Below are positions 37,585 through 46,051 of a stretch of 64,000 nt of DNA, one piece after another. A model generated the notes under the pieces. It was given only the letters and a program-made list of their open reading frames with translations, was not told the origin of the DNA and did no database searches. This DNA is from an uncultured Nitrospira sp. GTDB taxonomy: Bacteria > Nitrospirota > Nitrospiria > Nitrospirales > Nitrospiraceae. Positions within the stretch are counted from its first letter, which is position 1. Each line of letters begins with the position of its first letter. The DNA is taken from the NCBI GenBank assembly GCA_902500995.1, contig CABVSR010000004.1:124001-188000 (forward strand), given 5' to 3'. A program made the translations under genes and the position numbers.

Positions 37585-38436
37585 ATGACCGAATTGCCGT
37601 TCTTCTCCAACGTCTTTGACACCTTTCGGCGGCGCGGCTGCCCCAGCCTCGCGGCTTCCCTGGCCTTCTATTCCCTGCTGTCCCTGTTCCCCATGGTGTT
37701 CCTGGTGCTTTATGGCATCAGTTTCATCGTCAGCCAGGACGTCATCGGCTACCAATTCCTGCTAGGCTTTCTGAAAGGGTTTCTCCCCAGCATGGGCGAA
37801 CGCCTCGCCAGGGATATTCGCCGCGTGGCGGAACAGGAAGAAGTGCGGTGGGCCGTCTTCCTGGCCTTCGGCTGGTTCAGCGCGCTGGTGTTTTATGAGC
37901 TGGACTATGCCATGAATACCGTGTTCGGCACGGCAGCCAAGCGGCATCCATTGATCTCTACCCTGGTCGCCGTGGCGCTGGTCTGGATGTTGGGGTTTCT
38001 GACCCTCATTTCTTTTGTAGCCACCCAGGCCATCGAGTTACTCACCACCTATGCACCCCACTTTCTCGGCATGAACCTCGTTGCGCTCGCGGCCCATGAT
38101 TTTCTGCTCACCTATACGCTGCCGTTCCTGCTCGCGTTCGCCTCCGTCACTTGCCTATACCGCTTTCTTCCTCACCAACGACCCACCTGGCGGGAGGCGA
38201 CGATCGGCGGCGCCGTATTCAGCCTCTTGTGGGTCTCCGCCAAGGTGCTCTTCGTCACCTATCTGGAAGACGCGGCCGTCTACACACAACTGTATGGTTC
38301 GCTCCTTGAGGTCGTGTTGTTATTGCTGTGGGTGTACTACTCCTCGGCATTGGTCCTCCTGGGAGCCGTAGTGACGTACGAATGCCAATGCCGCCGCCCG
38401 ACCATACTGGATGACTCCGCGACGCTCCCCGGGTGA
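37585..38436 (+). CDS. YihY/BrkB-family inner-membrane protein
   Basis: 283 residues from ATG 37585 (GTG 37537 would add 16 residues that lack similarity). Family features: FFSNVFDTFRRRGCPSLAASLAFYSLLSLFP, six helices, ELDYAMNTVFG, and GSLLEVVLLLLWVYYSSALVLLGAVVTYE. Written as short pieces of one conserved protein. Members are mis-annotated as ribonuclease BN; the function is unsettled. It is separated from nuoN by 136 bases. Confidence 0.93.
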   Translation: MTELPFFSNVFDTFRRRGCPSLAASLAFYSLLSLFPMVFLVLYGISFIVSQDVIGYQFLLGFLKGFLPSMGERLARDIRRVAEQEEVRWAVFLAFGWFSALVFYELDYAMNTVFGTAAKRHPLISTLVAVALVWMLGFLTLISFVATQAIELLTTYAPHFLGMNLVALAAHDFLLTYTLPFLLAFASVTCLYRFLPHQRPTWREATIGGAVFSLLWVSAKVLFVTYLEDAAVYTQLYGSLLEVVLLLLWVYYSSALVLLGAVVTYECQCRRPTILDDSATLPG

Positions 38437-38515
38437 TGCCCCGATGCGATCTCCCGCAGATCACCGTCGATGATTGAGTTGATGCGGGTCACCGATGAGG
38501 AAGGGCAGGGTCCGG

Positions 38516-39691
38516 CTACGAAGAGGGCGCGCTCATGCCCGACGGATGGCGTTGTTCAATGAAATGGCCGATGGAGGCCCGCGTCACCAGGCCCAGCAAC
38601 AGCCCATCCTGCACCACAACCAGTCGTTCGGCTCCGGCCGCCATCATCTGCTCCAAGGCCTGCATGGCTGACAGGTCGGGCGAAACCACCATCTCGTCGT
38701 TGGCCGGCTGCATGATCTCGGCCACCCGCCGAAAGGCCCAGAGGGAATTTTTCACGGACTGAATGTCACGGACCGCCACCACGCCCACCAGACGGCCTTC
38801 GTGCACGACCGGAAATCCTCCATAGCCGTAAGGAAGGAAGTACTGGTTCACGGCGTCTTCCAGCGACAGGTCCGGAGAGAGGGCGACCACATTCCTCACC
38901 ATGAGCTCGCGAACCGGCACCGACGCCAGCGAGGCGCGAATGACCGCCTGCTTCCGGCTCCCGCGCGCCGCCGTAAACAAAAAGGCGCCCAGCAACACAA
39001 TCCACCCTCCGCTGCTGGCCAGAGCGCTGGAGGCCGTGCCCGACAAAGCCCCAAACAGGAGCAGCGCGCCGAAGAGCCCGAACGTGACTCCGAAGAGGAG
39101 TCCAACCAGGGCCGCCTGGCTCGTCGCGCGATAATAATCCTTGCTCCAGGCCCACAGTCCCGCCCGCAAGGCACGGCCACCGTCCAGCGGAAACCCCGGC
39201 AGCAGATTAAACAGGCCCAACTGCGTATTGACCATGCCGAGCAACGTGCCCAAGGCCATCAATCCGTGCAGGGAGGATTCGGCCGGAAACGCTTCCAGCA
39301 CTGCGACGAACCCCAGGCAGAGGCCGGCCAGCACAAAACTGACGATCGGACCGGCAATGGCAATGAGAAATTCCGCGCGGGGATGGGGTGGCTCCTTTCG
39401 CATCTGCGCGACCCCGCCGAAGATGAACAGCGTGATCTGCCCGATCGGAATACGGTAGCGCAGGGCCACCAGCGAATGGCCGAGCTCGTGCAGCAAGACG
39501 GAGGCAAACAACAGGAGCGCCGCCACGCCGCCCATCGCCCAATAGCGGGGCTCCGAGAGGCCGGGAAGCATGTCCGGCAGATAGCCGGTGGCCAGCGACC
39601 AGGTCACGAAGAAAAACACGAACAGCCAGGAGGCATGCACATGGATGGGAATGCCGAACATCCGGCCGATTTTCCAGTCTGGACCTTGCAT
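38516..39691 (-). CDS. Site-2-type M50 zinc protease with two CBS domains
   Basis: 391 residues from ATG 39691 (TTG 39727 is the longer frame). The HELGH zinc site lies in SVLLHELGHSLVALRY and the third ligand in NLLPGFPLDGGR. Multiple helices are followed by a CBS pair from about residue 265 (VRELMVRNVVALSPDLSLEDAV and the second copy AEIMQPANDEMVVSPDLSAM). Such proteins cleave membrane-bound substrates; the CBS part may sense adenine nucleotides. It is divergent from the deacetylase gene with 71 bases between them. Confidence 0.93.
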   Translation of the reverse strand: MQGPDWKIGRMFGIPIHVHASWLFVFFFVTWSLATGYLPDMLPGLSEPRYWAMGGVAALLLFASVLLHELGHSLVALRYRIPIGQITLFIFGGVAQMRKEPPHPRAEFLIAIAGPIVSFVLAGLCLGFVAVLEAFPAESSLHGLMALGTLLGMVNTQLGLFNLLPGFPLDGGRALRAGLWAWSKDYYRATSQAALVGLLFGVTFGLFGALLLFGALSGTASSALASSGGWIVLLGAFLFTAARGSRKQAVIRASLASVPVRELMVRNVVALSPDLSLEDAVNQYFLPYGYGGFPVVHEGRLVGVVAVRDIQSVKNSLWAFRRVAEIMQPANDEMVVSPDLSAMQALEQMMAAGAERLVVVQDGLLLGLVTRASIGHFIEQRHPSGMSAPSS

Positions 39692-39751
39692 GAATTCACC
39701 GTAGCAGCCGTCCGGATAAAGCGTCAACTATCGCGGATCCCTGCCATCGGG

Positions 39752-39757
39752 TATACT
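39752..39757 (+). promoter_or_regulatory. -10 element giving a near-leaderless mRNA
   Basis: TATACT stands 6 bases before the ATG at 39763, so transcription would begin at or beside the start codon. The -35 is poor. If used, the deacetylase mRNA would be leaderless. Confidence 0.4.
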
Positions 39758-39762
39758 GCGCC

Positions 39763-40485
39763 ATGCGCGGGACGGCTGGGTGGATCGGGATCGCGGTGCT
39801 CTGCGGAGTGACCCTCGCCATGGAGGCGTGGCCTGCATCGGCGCAGGTCGTGAAATCCGGCCCCGCCTCCTGCCCTGCCGTGGCGCTGACCTATGACCTG
39901 TGCCCGGTTCGCACGGCCTCGGGCTTCGATCGCGAGTTGATCGATTTCCTCATCGAACACCAGGTCCCGGCCACTTTCTTCATGTCCGGTCGTTGGATGG
40001 CCAAACACGAAGCCGAGGTGAAGCAACTCCTGGCCGTGCCCTTTTTCGAGATCGGCACACACGGCGAGGTCCATGCCCACCTCCCCATGCATGAGTTAGC
40101 GGAGCAGCAGCAGGAAATCATGGGGCCTGTGCGTCATCTCAAGACCAAGTATGGCCGCCCGGCGACGCTGTTTCGTCCACCCTACGGGGAATACAACGAC
40201 GTGACGGTCGAGGCCGTGAAGGCGCTCGGCCTGCGCTTCATTCTGTGGAATATCGAATCCGGCGATCCCGACCCCACCTTGAGCGCGGAGGCCATCCTGA
40301 CGCGGGTTCAGAAGCGGCTCAAGCCGGGCAGCGTCATTGTCTTGCATGCCAATGGAAAAGGGAAACATACCCGTGAAGTGACCGAATCCCTGGCCGGACA
40401 ACTGTTGCCCGGCAAGGGCTTGACCGCCATGACCGTATCGGATCTCTTGCGATGCACCCAATCGACCACCCTGCCCGCGCCATAA
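39763..40485 (+). CDS. Secreted polysaccharide deacetylase (NodB fold), variant motif 1
   Basis: 240 residues with signal peptide (cleavage near PASAQVV). NodB motifs: motif 1 reads LTYDLCPVR in place of TFDDGP, keeping the first Asp but replacing the metal Asp by Leu; motif 2 is GTHGEVHAHL; motif 3 FRPPYGEYN; motif 4 ILWNIESGDPDP; motif 5 IVLHANGKG. A TFDLC-type subfamily is known and appears functional in some bacteria, so activity on a cell-wall glycan is still possible. It overlaps the next gene by 34 bases. Confidence 0.88.
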   Translation: MRGTAGWIGIAVLCGVTLAMEAWPASAQVVKSGPASCPAVALTYDLCPVRTASGFDRELIDFLIEHQVPATFFMSGRWMAKHEAEVKQLLAVPFFEIGTHGEVHAHLPMHELAEQQQEIMGPVRHLKTKYGRPATLFRPPYGEYNDVTVEAVKALGLRFILWNIESGDPDPTLSAEAILTRVQKRLKPGSVIVLHANGKGKHTREVTESLAGQLLPGKGLTAMTVSDLLRCTQSTTLPAP

Positions 40486-40943
40486 TCCGCGACATGCGTG
40501 AAGCGGATCGCGATGCCGTGATCCGCATCCTGACCAGCTCCGACCCATGGAAGCGCCTGGGGTTTACCGCTTCCGACTGGTTACGCATTTTTGCGCCGCT
40601 GCCTGCCGGGCGGGACACCTTCATTCTCGAAGCGGACGGAGCCGTGCTGGGCATTGCCATTGTGCGGAGGAAGTTTTTGTTCGGCGACTATCTGGAATTG
40701 CTCGGGATCGCCCCGTCGGCGACCGGTCGCGGCTTCGGCAGCAGCTTGTTGGCCCATATCGAATCGCTCACCTTCGCGCGAGCCCCGAACCTCTTCGCCT
40801 GCGTGTCGGACTTCAATGACGCCGCCCGCGCGTTTTACCGCAAGCAGGGGTATAAGGAAATCGGTCCCATGCCGAATTTTCTGATCCCCGGATACGCCGA
40901 AATTCTCTTGCGCAAAACGGCCGGCCCGGCACGAACAAGCTAA
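40452..40943 (+). CDS. GNAT-family N-acetyltransferase
   Basis: 163 residues. IRDMREADRDAVIRIL at the N-terminus and the acetyl-CoA loop LELLGIAPSATGRGFGSSLL, then NDAARAFYRKQGYKEIG, are standard GNAT motifs. An in-frame ATG at 40494 is the alternative start. Substrate unknown. Confidence 0.9.
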   Translation: MHPIDHPARAIIRDMREADRDAVIRILTSSDPWKRLGFTASDWLRIFAPLPAGRDTFILEADGAVLGIAIVRRKFLFGDYLELLGIAPSATGRGFGSSLLAHIESLTFARAPNLFACVSDFNDAARAFYRKQGYKEIGPMPNFLIPGYAEILLRKTAGPARTS

Positions 40944-41032
40944 TGGCAAAAGCCGCTGGCAAAATAAACTTGCAGCAATCCTCAGTTCTTCTCTTGCCAT
41001 CAGCAATAGGCCATCTGCTATAAGCTCCTTGT

Positions 41033-41431
41033 ATGAGAGTCACCAAACTTCTCCACACTCGCATGCGCGTCAGCGATATGGATCGCACCATCCGCTTCTA
41101 CCAGCAGGTGTTGGGGTTGGAGGTCTTGGAACGCAAGGTGTCTCCGCGCGGTTCGCACCTGGCCTTTTTGAAAGTCCCCAACAGTGAGGAACTGATCGAA
41201 CTGTGCAGCTTTCCCGCGAGCGGGCCGGTGACGGTGCAGGAAGATCTGGTCCACCTCGCCTTCCAGGTCGAGAATCTGGACGACACCATCCGGAGCCTGG
41301 AATCCAACGGCATCCCGATTACCGATGGTCCCACGCGCACGTCATCCGGCAGCCGGTTTATCTTCATCGACGCGCCGGACGGGTATGAGGTCGAACTCAT
41401 CGAACGCCCGCCCGGCACGGCGCTCGTATAG
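41033..41431 (+). CDS. VOC-family protein, glyoxalase I-like
   Basis: 132 residues with two betaalphabetabetabeta modules. Metal ligands of glyoxalase I are conserved: His in LLHTRMRV, Glu in EELIEL, His in VHLAFQV and Glu in GYEVELIE. FYQQVLGLEVLERK is typical of lactoylglutathione lyase. Methylglyoxal detoxification is likely but not certain, as other VOC enzymes share this pattern. Confidence 0.85.
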   Translation: MRVTKLLHTRMRVSDMDRTIRFYQQVLGLEVLERKVSPRGSHLAFLKVPNSEELIELCSFPASGPVTVQEDLVHLAFQVENLDDTIRSLESNGIPITDGPTRTSSGSRFIFIDAPDGYEVELIERPPGTALV

Positions 41432-41433
41432 TG

Positions 41434-41606
41434 ACCGTCGTTCGTCGCTTGTGAAGCGTCGCTCGCCGTTCGGACACGAATACCTTGTACCCCTGATTGT
41501 CATCTTCACGTATTATCCCCGCATGTGAACCCATTGACGAAATCAAATCCGCCCACGTATTGTGCCTTCGCTTCACGATTCACGAGTGACGAACGACGAA
41601 CAAGGA
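41434..41606. repeat. Degenerate CGTTCGTCGCTTGTGAAGCG / TTCACG array with promoter inside
   Basis: Starts with GACCGTCGTTCGTCGCTTGT and ends with CTTCACGATTCACGAGTGAC, so the two ends are related as inverted copies around the dapF promoter (41534-41563). Same repeat family as in the nuo operon. Confidence 0.65.
41534..41563 (+). promoter_or_regulatory. Promoter for the dapF-like gene
   Basis: TTGACG, 18-base spacer, TATTGT. Transcription would start near 41570, about 45 bases before the ATG at 41615. Confidence 0.5.
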
Positions 41607-41614
41607 GCGCGCAG

Positions 41615-42484
41615 ATGAAGAACGGGTTTTTTCGCGGGCATGGACTCGGCAACGACTATCTGGTCATGGATCCCAAGGAGCTGAGCTTTACCCTCTCTCC
41701 CGGGAGAATCCGCGGCATTTGCGATCGCCACTGGGGACTCGGCAGTGACGGCATCCTCGCGCTGGTCCCCTCGAAGAAGGCTGATTTCGGGTTGCGCATC
41801 TACAATCCGGATGGCAGCGAAGCGGAGAAATCCGGCAACGGGCTCCGCATCTTCGCCCGCTACCTGCATGCCACCGGCAAAACGAAAAAACGCGCCTTCA
41901 CGGTCGAGACCAAGGGCGGCCTTGTCTCGATCACGCTCCATGTCGATCGCCACGGGGATGCGGCGGCGGCCACGGTCGAAATGGGCCAAGCCACGTTCCA
42001 ACCGGCGGCCCTTCCCTGCACCTTGCCCGTCGATGAATTGATTCAGGCTCCCATTCAAGCCGCAGGGCGGTCATTGGAATTTACGGGAGTCAGCGTCGGC
42101 AATCCCCACTGCGTGGTCTTCAAAAAAGCCGGAGAGGCCTGGACGCGTGAGGCCCTACTCGAACTGGGACCTGCGCTCGAAAACCACGCCCTGTTTCCCA
42201 AGCGCACCAATGTTCAACTCGCCGTGCCGACCGGGCCGAAAGAAATCTTTATCCTGATCTGGGAACGCGGCGCAGGGGAAACCCAGGCTTCCGGCTCCTC
42301 TTCCTGCGCGGCGGCGAGCGCCGCCGTGAAGCTCGGGCTGGTGAAAGGTCCGGTCACGGTGAAGATGCCGGGGGGCACACTGAACATCGAGGTCGCGCGC
42401 GATTTCAGCCTGACCATGAAGGGGCCGGTCGCGGAAGTGGCCAGAGGGACACTCAGTCCGTCATTTGTACGTGGGCTTCGCTAA
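41615..42484 (+). CDS. dapF: Diaminopimelate epimerase homologue with Ser in place of both catalytic Cys
   Basis: 289 residues from ATG 41615, which has AAGGAG at 7 bases. The two-lobed DapF fold is clear: HGLGNDYLVMD, RHWGLGSDGIL, YNPDGSEAEKSGNGLRIFAR, VSVGNPHCVVF, FPKRTNVQL and ERGAGETQASGSSSCAAA (segments given separately). The active-site thiols of DapF are normally CGNG and ACGSGA. Here residue 73 is Ser (SGNG) and residue 226 is Ser (ASGSSS). Residue 73 matches the numbering of the known catalytic Cys73. Proton shuttling by a Cys pair is therefore not possible as usually described. Either a Ser pair works, or the protein has another substrate. It is upstream of uvrC. Confidence 0.88.
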   Translation: MKNGFFRGHGLGNDYLVMDPKELSFTLSPGRIRGICDRHWGLGSDGILALVPSKKADFGLRIYNPDGSEAEKSGNGLRIFARYLHATGKTKKRAFTVETKGGLVSITLHVDRHGDAAAATVEMGQATFQPAALPCTLPVDELIQAPIQAAGRSLEFTGVSVGNPHCVVFKKAGEAWTREALLELGPALENHALFPKRTNVQLAVPTGPKEIFILIWERGAGETQASGSSSCAAASAAVKLGLVKGPVTVKMPGGTLNIEVARDFSLTMKGPVAEVARGTLSPSFVRGLR

Positions 42485-42521
42485 TCAGCGATCAGCCGTC
42501 TGCCTTCAGCCGTGAAAGCCA

Positions 42522-42553
42522 CGTTGCAGTGAATTTGCAACGGCCATTAGAAT
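42522..42553 (+). promoter_or_regulatory. uvrC promoter overlapped by an inverted repeat
   Basis: TTGCAG (42524-42529), 18-base spacer and TAGAAT (42548-42553) form a good promoter. CGTTGCA, 7-base spacer, TGCAACG (42522-42542) covers the -35 and half the spacer, so a repressor bound there would block uvrC transcription. The sequence is not an E. coli-type or Gram-positive SOS box. Confidence 0.5.
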
Positions 42554-42609
42554 AATTCGCAGCGGAGGCGGTTGATGGCTTCCCGCTCATGGCTGAACGC
42601 TGACCACTC

Positions 42610-44424
42610 ATGACTGACACCCGCGACGCGCTCCAATCCAAGCTCGATCATCTTCCCGCGCAGCCGGGCTGCTATCTGTTCCGGAATGCCGGCAAAGAAA
42701 TTTTGTATGTCGGCAAGGCTGCCGTGCTGTCCGACCGGGTGCGCTCCTATTTCCAGCAGGGGCATGACCAGACACCCAAAACCAGTCTGCTGGTCAGCGA
42801 AATCGCCGATCTCGAAACCATCGTCACCCGCTCCGAGCTGGAAGCGCTGATCCTCGAAAGCAATCTGATCAAGCGCCACCGCCCGCGGTTTAATATCGTC
42901 CTGCGCGACGACAAGCAGTACCCCTATCTGCGCTTGCCGATCAAGGAAGACTTCCCCCGCCTGTCCATCGTCCGGCGCGTTCACAGAGACGGGGCGCTCT
43001 ATTACGGGCCCTACACGCCGGCGGGCGCGCTCCGGGAAACGTTGAAGGTCATTCGCAAAGCGTTTCCCCTGGCCACGTGCGATATCGACATCGACGGCAA
43101 GGCCGAACGAGCCTGCATCGAATTCGAAATCAAACGGTGCATGGCGCCCTGCACCGGCAATCAGTCCCGCGAAGACTATCACCTGATCGTCAAACAGGTC
43201 CGCCAGTTTCTCGAAGGCCGGGACCGGGAACTCCTCGACAGTCTGCGCCAGGCCATGGAGTCGGCGGCGGAACGGGAGGAGTTCGAGGAAGCCGCCCGGC
43301 TGCGCGATCGTCTCTTCAGCGTCGAGCGCACGCTCGAAAAACAGCGCATCACCCAGGTTGCCACCACGGATCAGGACGTCATCGGGATTGCGCGGCAGGG
43401 CACGGCCGCAGACCTCCAGCTGTTGTTCGTGCGCGGAGGCCTGCTCATCGGCAGGAAAGATTTCTTCTGGCCGCAATCCGCCGACTCCCCCGATGAGGAA
43501 CTGGCCCGCTCCGCGATCGAGCAGTTTTACAACAAGGAAGGGCAACCGCCGAAAGAGCTGCTGGTGCCGACTGAACTGGGCGACGCCCCGCTGATCGAAC
43601 AATGGCTGAGCGAGAAACGCGGCGAGGCCGTGCGACTTCTGGCTCCGGAACGGGGGACGAAACATCAGCTGGTGCTGCTCGCGGAAGAAAATGCCGCCGC
43701 CGCCATTGCCGACCATCTCCGGAACGAGGCCTTGGACCAGCAGGCCACGGCCGAACTCAAGCGGCTGCTCCGCCTGGAGACCAGGCCTCGCCGCATCGAA
43801 GGGTTCGACATTTCAAACATCATGGGCAATCAATCGGTCGCCTCCCTCGTCGTCTGGGAAGACGGGCAGGCGAAAAAATCCGACTATCGCAAATTCCGCA
43901 TTCAGACCGTGGAAGGCGCCAACGACTTTGCCAGCATGCAAGAGGCCGTGATGCGGCGATACGGCGCCGCGGAGGATCTCGCCCGGCCGGATCTGATTCT
44001 GATCGACGGCGGCCTTGGCCAATTGAGCGCCGCCCTCGAAGGATTGAAACAAGTCGGCCAGGAGCACATCCCGATCATGGGGCTGGCCAAAGCGCGGGGA
44101 GAAAAAGAGGAACGGATCTTCCTTCCGGGCCGCAAAAACCCCATCCTGTTGCGTCCGACCTCGCCCGCCACACATCTGGTGCAGCGAATCCGCGACGAAG
44201 CCCACCGGTTTGCCGTGACGTATCACCGGAATTTACGGGGCAAGGCTTTGCTGTCATCCGAACTGGACCAGATTCCCGGGATCGGCAAGGTCCGCCGCGC
44301 GCGTCTCCTCAAACAATTCGGCAGCCTGTCACACATCGCCGCCGCCACCGATGATCAACTCAAGGCCGCCGGCCTCGCCCCGGCCACCATCACCGCACTA
44401 CGTACAGCCCTCAGCCCATCCTGA
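42610..44424 (+). CDS. uvrC: Excinuclease ABC subunit C
   Basis: 604 residues. GIY-YIG domain at the N-terminus (GCYLFRNAGKEILYVGKA), UVR motif (AAEREEFEEAARLRDRL), the RNase-H-like C-terminal nuclease domain (RRIEGFDISNIMGNQSV, LILIDGGLGQL) and a double helix-hairpin-helix at the end (IPGIGKVRRARLLKQFGSL). Makes both incisions in nucleotide excision repair together with UvrAB. Confidence 0.98.
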   Translation: MTDTRDALQSKLDHLPAQPGCYLFRNAGKEILYVGKAAVLSDRVRSYFQQGHDQTPKTSLLVSEIADLETIVTRSELEALILESNLIKRHRPRFNIVLRDDKQYPYLRLPIKEDFPRLSIVRRVHRDGALYYGPYTPAGALRETLKVIRKAFPLATCDIDIDGKAERACIEFEIKRCMAPCTGNQSREDYHLIVKQVRQFLEGRDRELLDSLRQAMESAAEREEFEEAARLRDRLFSVERTLEKQRITQVATTDQDVIGIARQGTAADLQLLFVRGGLLIGRKDFFWPQSADSPDEELARSAIEQFYNKEGQPPKELLVPTELGDAPLIEQWLSEKRGEAVRLLAPERGTKHQLVLLAEENAAAAIADHLRNEALDQQATAELKRLLRLETRPRRIEGFDISNIMGNQSVASLVVWEDGQAKKSDYRKFRIQTVEGANDFASMQEAVMRRYGAAEDLARPDLILIDGGLGQLSAALEGLKQVGQEHIPIMGLAKARGEKEERIFLPGRKNPILLRPTSPATHLVQRIRDEAHRFAVTYHRNLRGKALLSSELDQIPGIGKVRRARLLKQFGSLSHIAAATDDQLKAAGLAPATITALRTALSPS

Positions 44425-44589
44425 CTCATACCGCCGTCGAGGCCGGCCCCAGGCTGTATGCGGTTCGATACACCCGTATCTGAATGGGTACGCTGATGCA
44501 ACCAGCCCGCTTCGTCGGAGATCTGAGGGAGGCCTATTTTCTCCTTGCAGGACGGTCGTTTCATCGTTAGGCTGTGTCTCCGTCATTCC

Positions 44590-44608
44590 CTACGTATCAG
44601 GTACGTAG
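44590..44608 (+). promoter_or_regulatory. 19-bp inverted repeat upstream of the amine-oxidase-like cassette
   Basis: CTACGTA-TCAGG-TACGTAG, a perfect 7-bp inverted repeat, lies 54 bases before the first gene of the cassette (44662). It has the size of a dimeric regulator operator. TAGATT right after it could be a -10 with a poor -35. The remaining part of 44425-44661 holds a small GATAC-ACCC-GTATC hairpin after uvrC. Confidence 0.45.
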
Positions 44609-44661
44609 ATTGCCTCTTCCAACGAGTAATCCGTCTTTTACGCTTACCAGGAGGCATCCCG

Positions 44662-45294
44662 ATGAGGATGTGGCCCATCGCCGGCATACTGACCCTCGTG
44701 CTTCTGTCCGCCTGCACGACCCCACCGGAAATCAAACAGGCGCTCGCGACGAAAGATCAAGCTTACGCCGACAATGAACGGCTCATGCAGCAGTACCGCG
44801 AGCTCGTCAGCCGGATCACCACGCGGCATCAACTCTGGTACCGGCATATCCAAACCAGACTCAAACTGAATCTCGCGCTGGAGTGGGCCACGACCAACCC
44901 CAGACGCATCGAAGTGGCGGATCCCGAGCTGGCACTGGATGATGCCGCACTGCTGGGCCCCGAGGTGATGGCGGTCGTCAACGACATCCGCCTGAAATCG
45001 TTGCCCGAGCGCAAGGGGCCGAACGGCCAGCCGGTCTTCCTGGCGGGAACGGGCGACATGAGCCATCTGATCCAATCACTTCCCGAATTGATCACCCGTG
45101 TCGAGCGCCTGGTCGCCCAGAGCTCGCAGAAGCCCTCCTCACTCGATCTTTCCGCCTTCGACCGTTACCGCACGAACGTCCAGGCCTTGCGCCGGATCAA
45201 CGGCATGATCAAACACTATCTCGATGTCGATGTCACCCTCGACCGCGGCGAGGTTCAGTCACTGGCCGAGTCCCTGCAGCAGGTGCGCCGATGA
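44662..45294 (+). CDS. Lipoprotein of unknown function (cassette gene 1)
   Basis: 210 residues from ATG 44662, which has AGGAGG at 7 bases; the longer frame to 44545 is not needed. A lipobox (LVLLSAC) gives Cys at about residue 17. The mature protein is mostly helical with heptad-like stretches (IKQALATKDQAYADNERLMQQYRELV) and no known domain. It overlaps the next frame, and the cassette is tightly spaced, so all five genes are likely one operon. Confidence 0.85.
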   Translation: MRMWPIAGILTLVLLSACTTPPEIKQALATKDQAYADNERLMQQYRELVSRITTRHQLWYRHIQTRLKLNLALEWATTNPRRIEVADPELALDDAALLGPEVMAVVNDIRLKSLPERKGPNGQPVFLAGTGDMSHLIQSLPELITRVERLVAQSSQKPSSLDLSAFDRYRTNVQALRRINGMIKHYLDVDVTLDRGEVQSLAESLQQVRR

Positions 45295-45329
45295 CCCCGC
45301 GAACCGAGCGCAACCAGAAGGAGGCTCCG

Positions 45330-46040
45330 ATGGCCGGACGCAATGTCTCGTGGCTCGCCCTCGCCGCGCTTCTCCTCATAGCCCCGGGATGTCATTCGAT
45401 CCACAGCGGATCGGTCCGCGACCTCATCCAACTCGAAGGCACGAAGATCGATGCGGCTCAAACGAACATCGATACGTTTCAGAAAGAGACGGAGGAGCGG
45501 ATCAAACTGCTGGAGAAGGCGCGCGCCGAACTGAATGTGAGCTTCAAGTCTCTGCAGACCATGGAAGCCAAACATCGTTTTTCCCTCGGAGCCTTCCGCC
45601 AGGTGACGAACAAGAAGGGCGAAGCGGCCTATGCCGCCGCCTACCTCCTGAGCCTGATTCATATGGCCGAGGCGCAGGGCCTGGAGAAGGCCGTCTGGGA
45701 TCAATTCGAAGAGGATTTCTGCGGCCTGCGCGATTCGGCCAACGCGCTCAACGATTCCTGGAAACGGACCGCCACCCTGCATGCGGAAATCCAGCGGTTT
45801 GCCAAGAAATCCGCCCTGGCGTCCGTGGATCCTGAGTTGGTCACCGCGCTGATGGAGCAGGCGCCCGGCGGCTCGGACCGGATCATGGAAATCCTAGACC
45901 ATTCCCGCACCGTCAACGACGCGCTGGAGGAAGTGGTCGGGGCGCGGATACTGCGGATCGGCGGATTGGACCGCGCGCAGGGCGTCACGGCCGATCTGGT
46001 GGAACTCCTCGACCGGATGCACACAGAAGAAGGACCGTAA
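45330..46040 (+). CDS. Coiled-coil lipoprotein of unknown function (cassette gene 2)
   Basis: 236 residues from ATG 45330 with AGGAGG at 5 bases. Signal and lipobox (LLLIAPGCHS). A coiled coil follows (residues about 35-75; DAAQTNIDTFQKETEERIKL), then helical segments. No recognisable catalytic domain. Probably envelope-anchored on the periplasmic side. Confidence 0.85.
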   Translation: MAGRNVSWLALAALLLIAPGCHSIHSGSVRDLIQLEGTKIDAAQTNIDTFQKETEERIKLLEKARAELNVSFKSLQTMEAKHRFSLGAFRQVTNKKGEAAYAAAYLLSLIHMAEAQGLEKAVWDQFEEDFCGLRDSANALNDSWKRTATLHAEIQRFAKKSALASVDPELVTALMEQAPGGSDRIMEILDHSRTVNDALEEVVGARILRIGGLDRAQGVTADLVELLDRMHTEEGP

Positions 46041-46051
46041 CGGAGGCCTCC

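Noticed and set aside
42522-42542. LexA SOS box at uvrC
   Set aside because: It matches neither CTGT-N8-ACAG nor GAAC-N4-GTTC, so only an unnamed operator is proposed.
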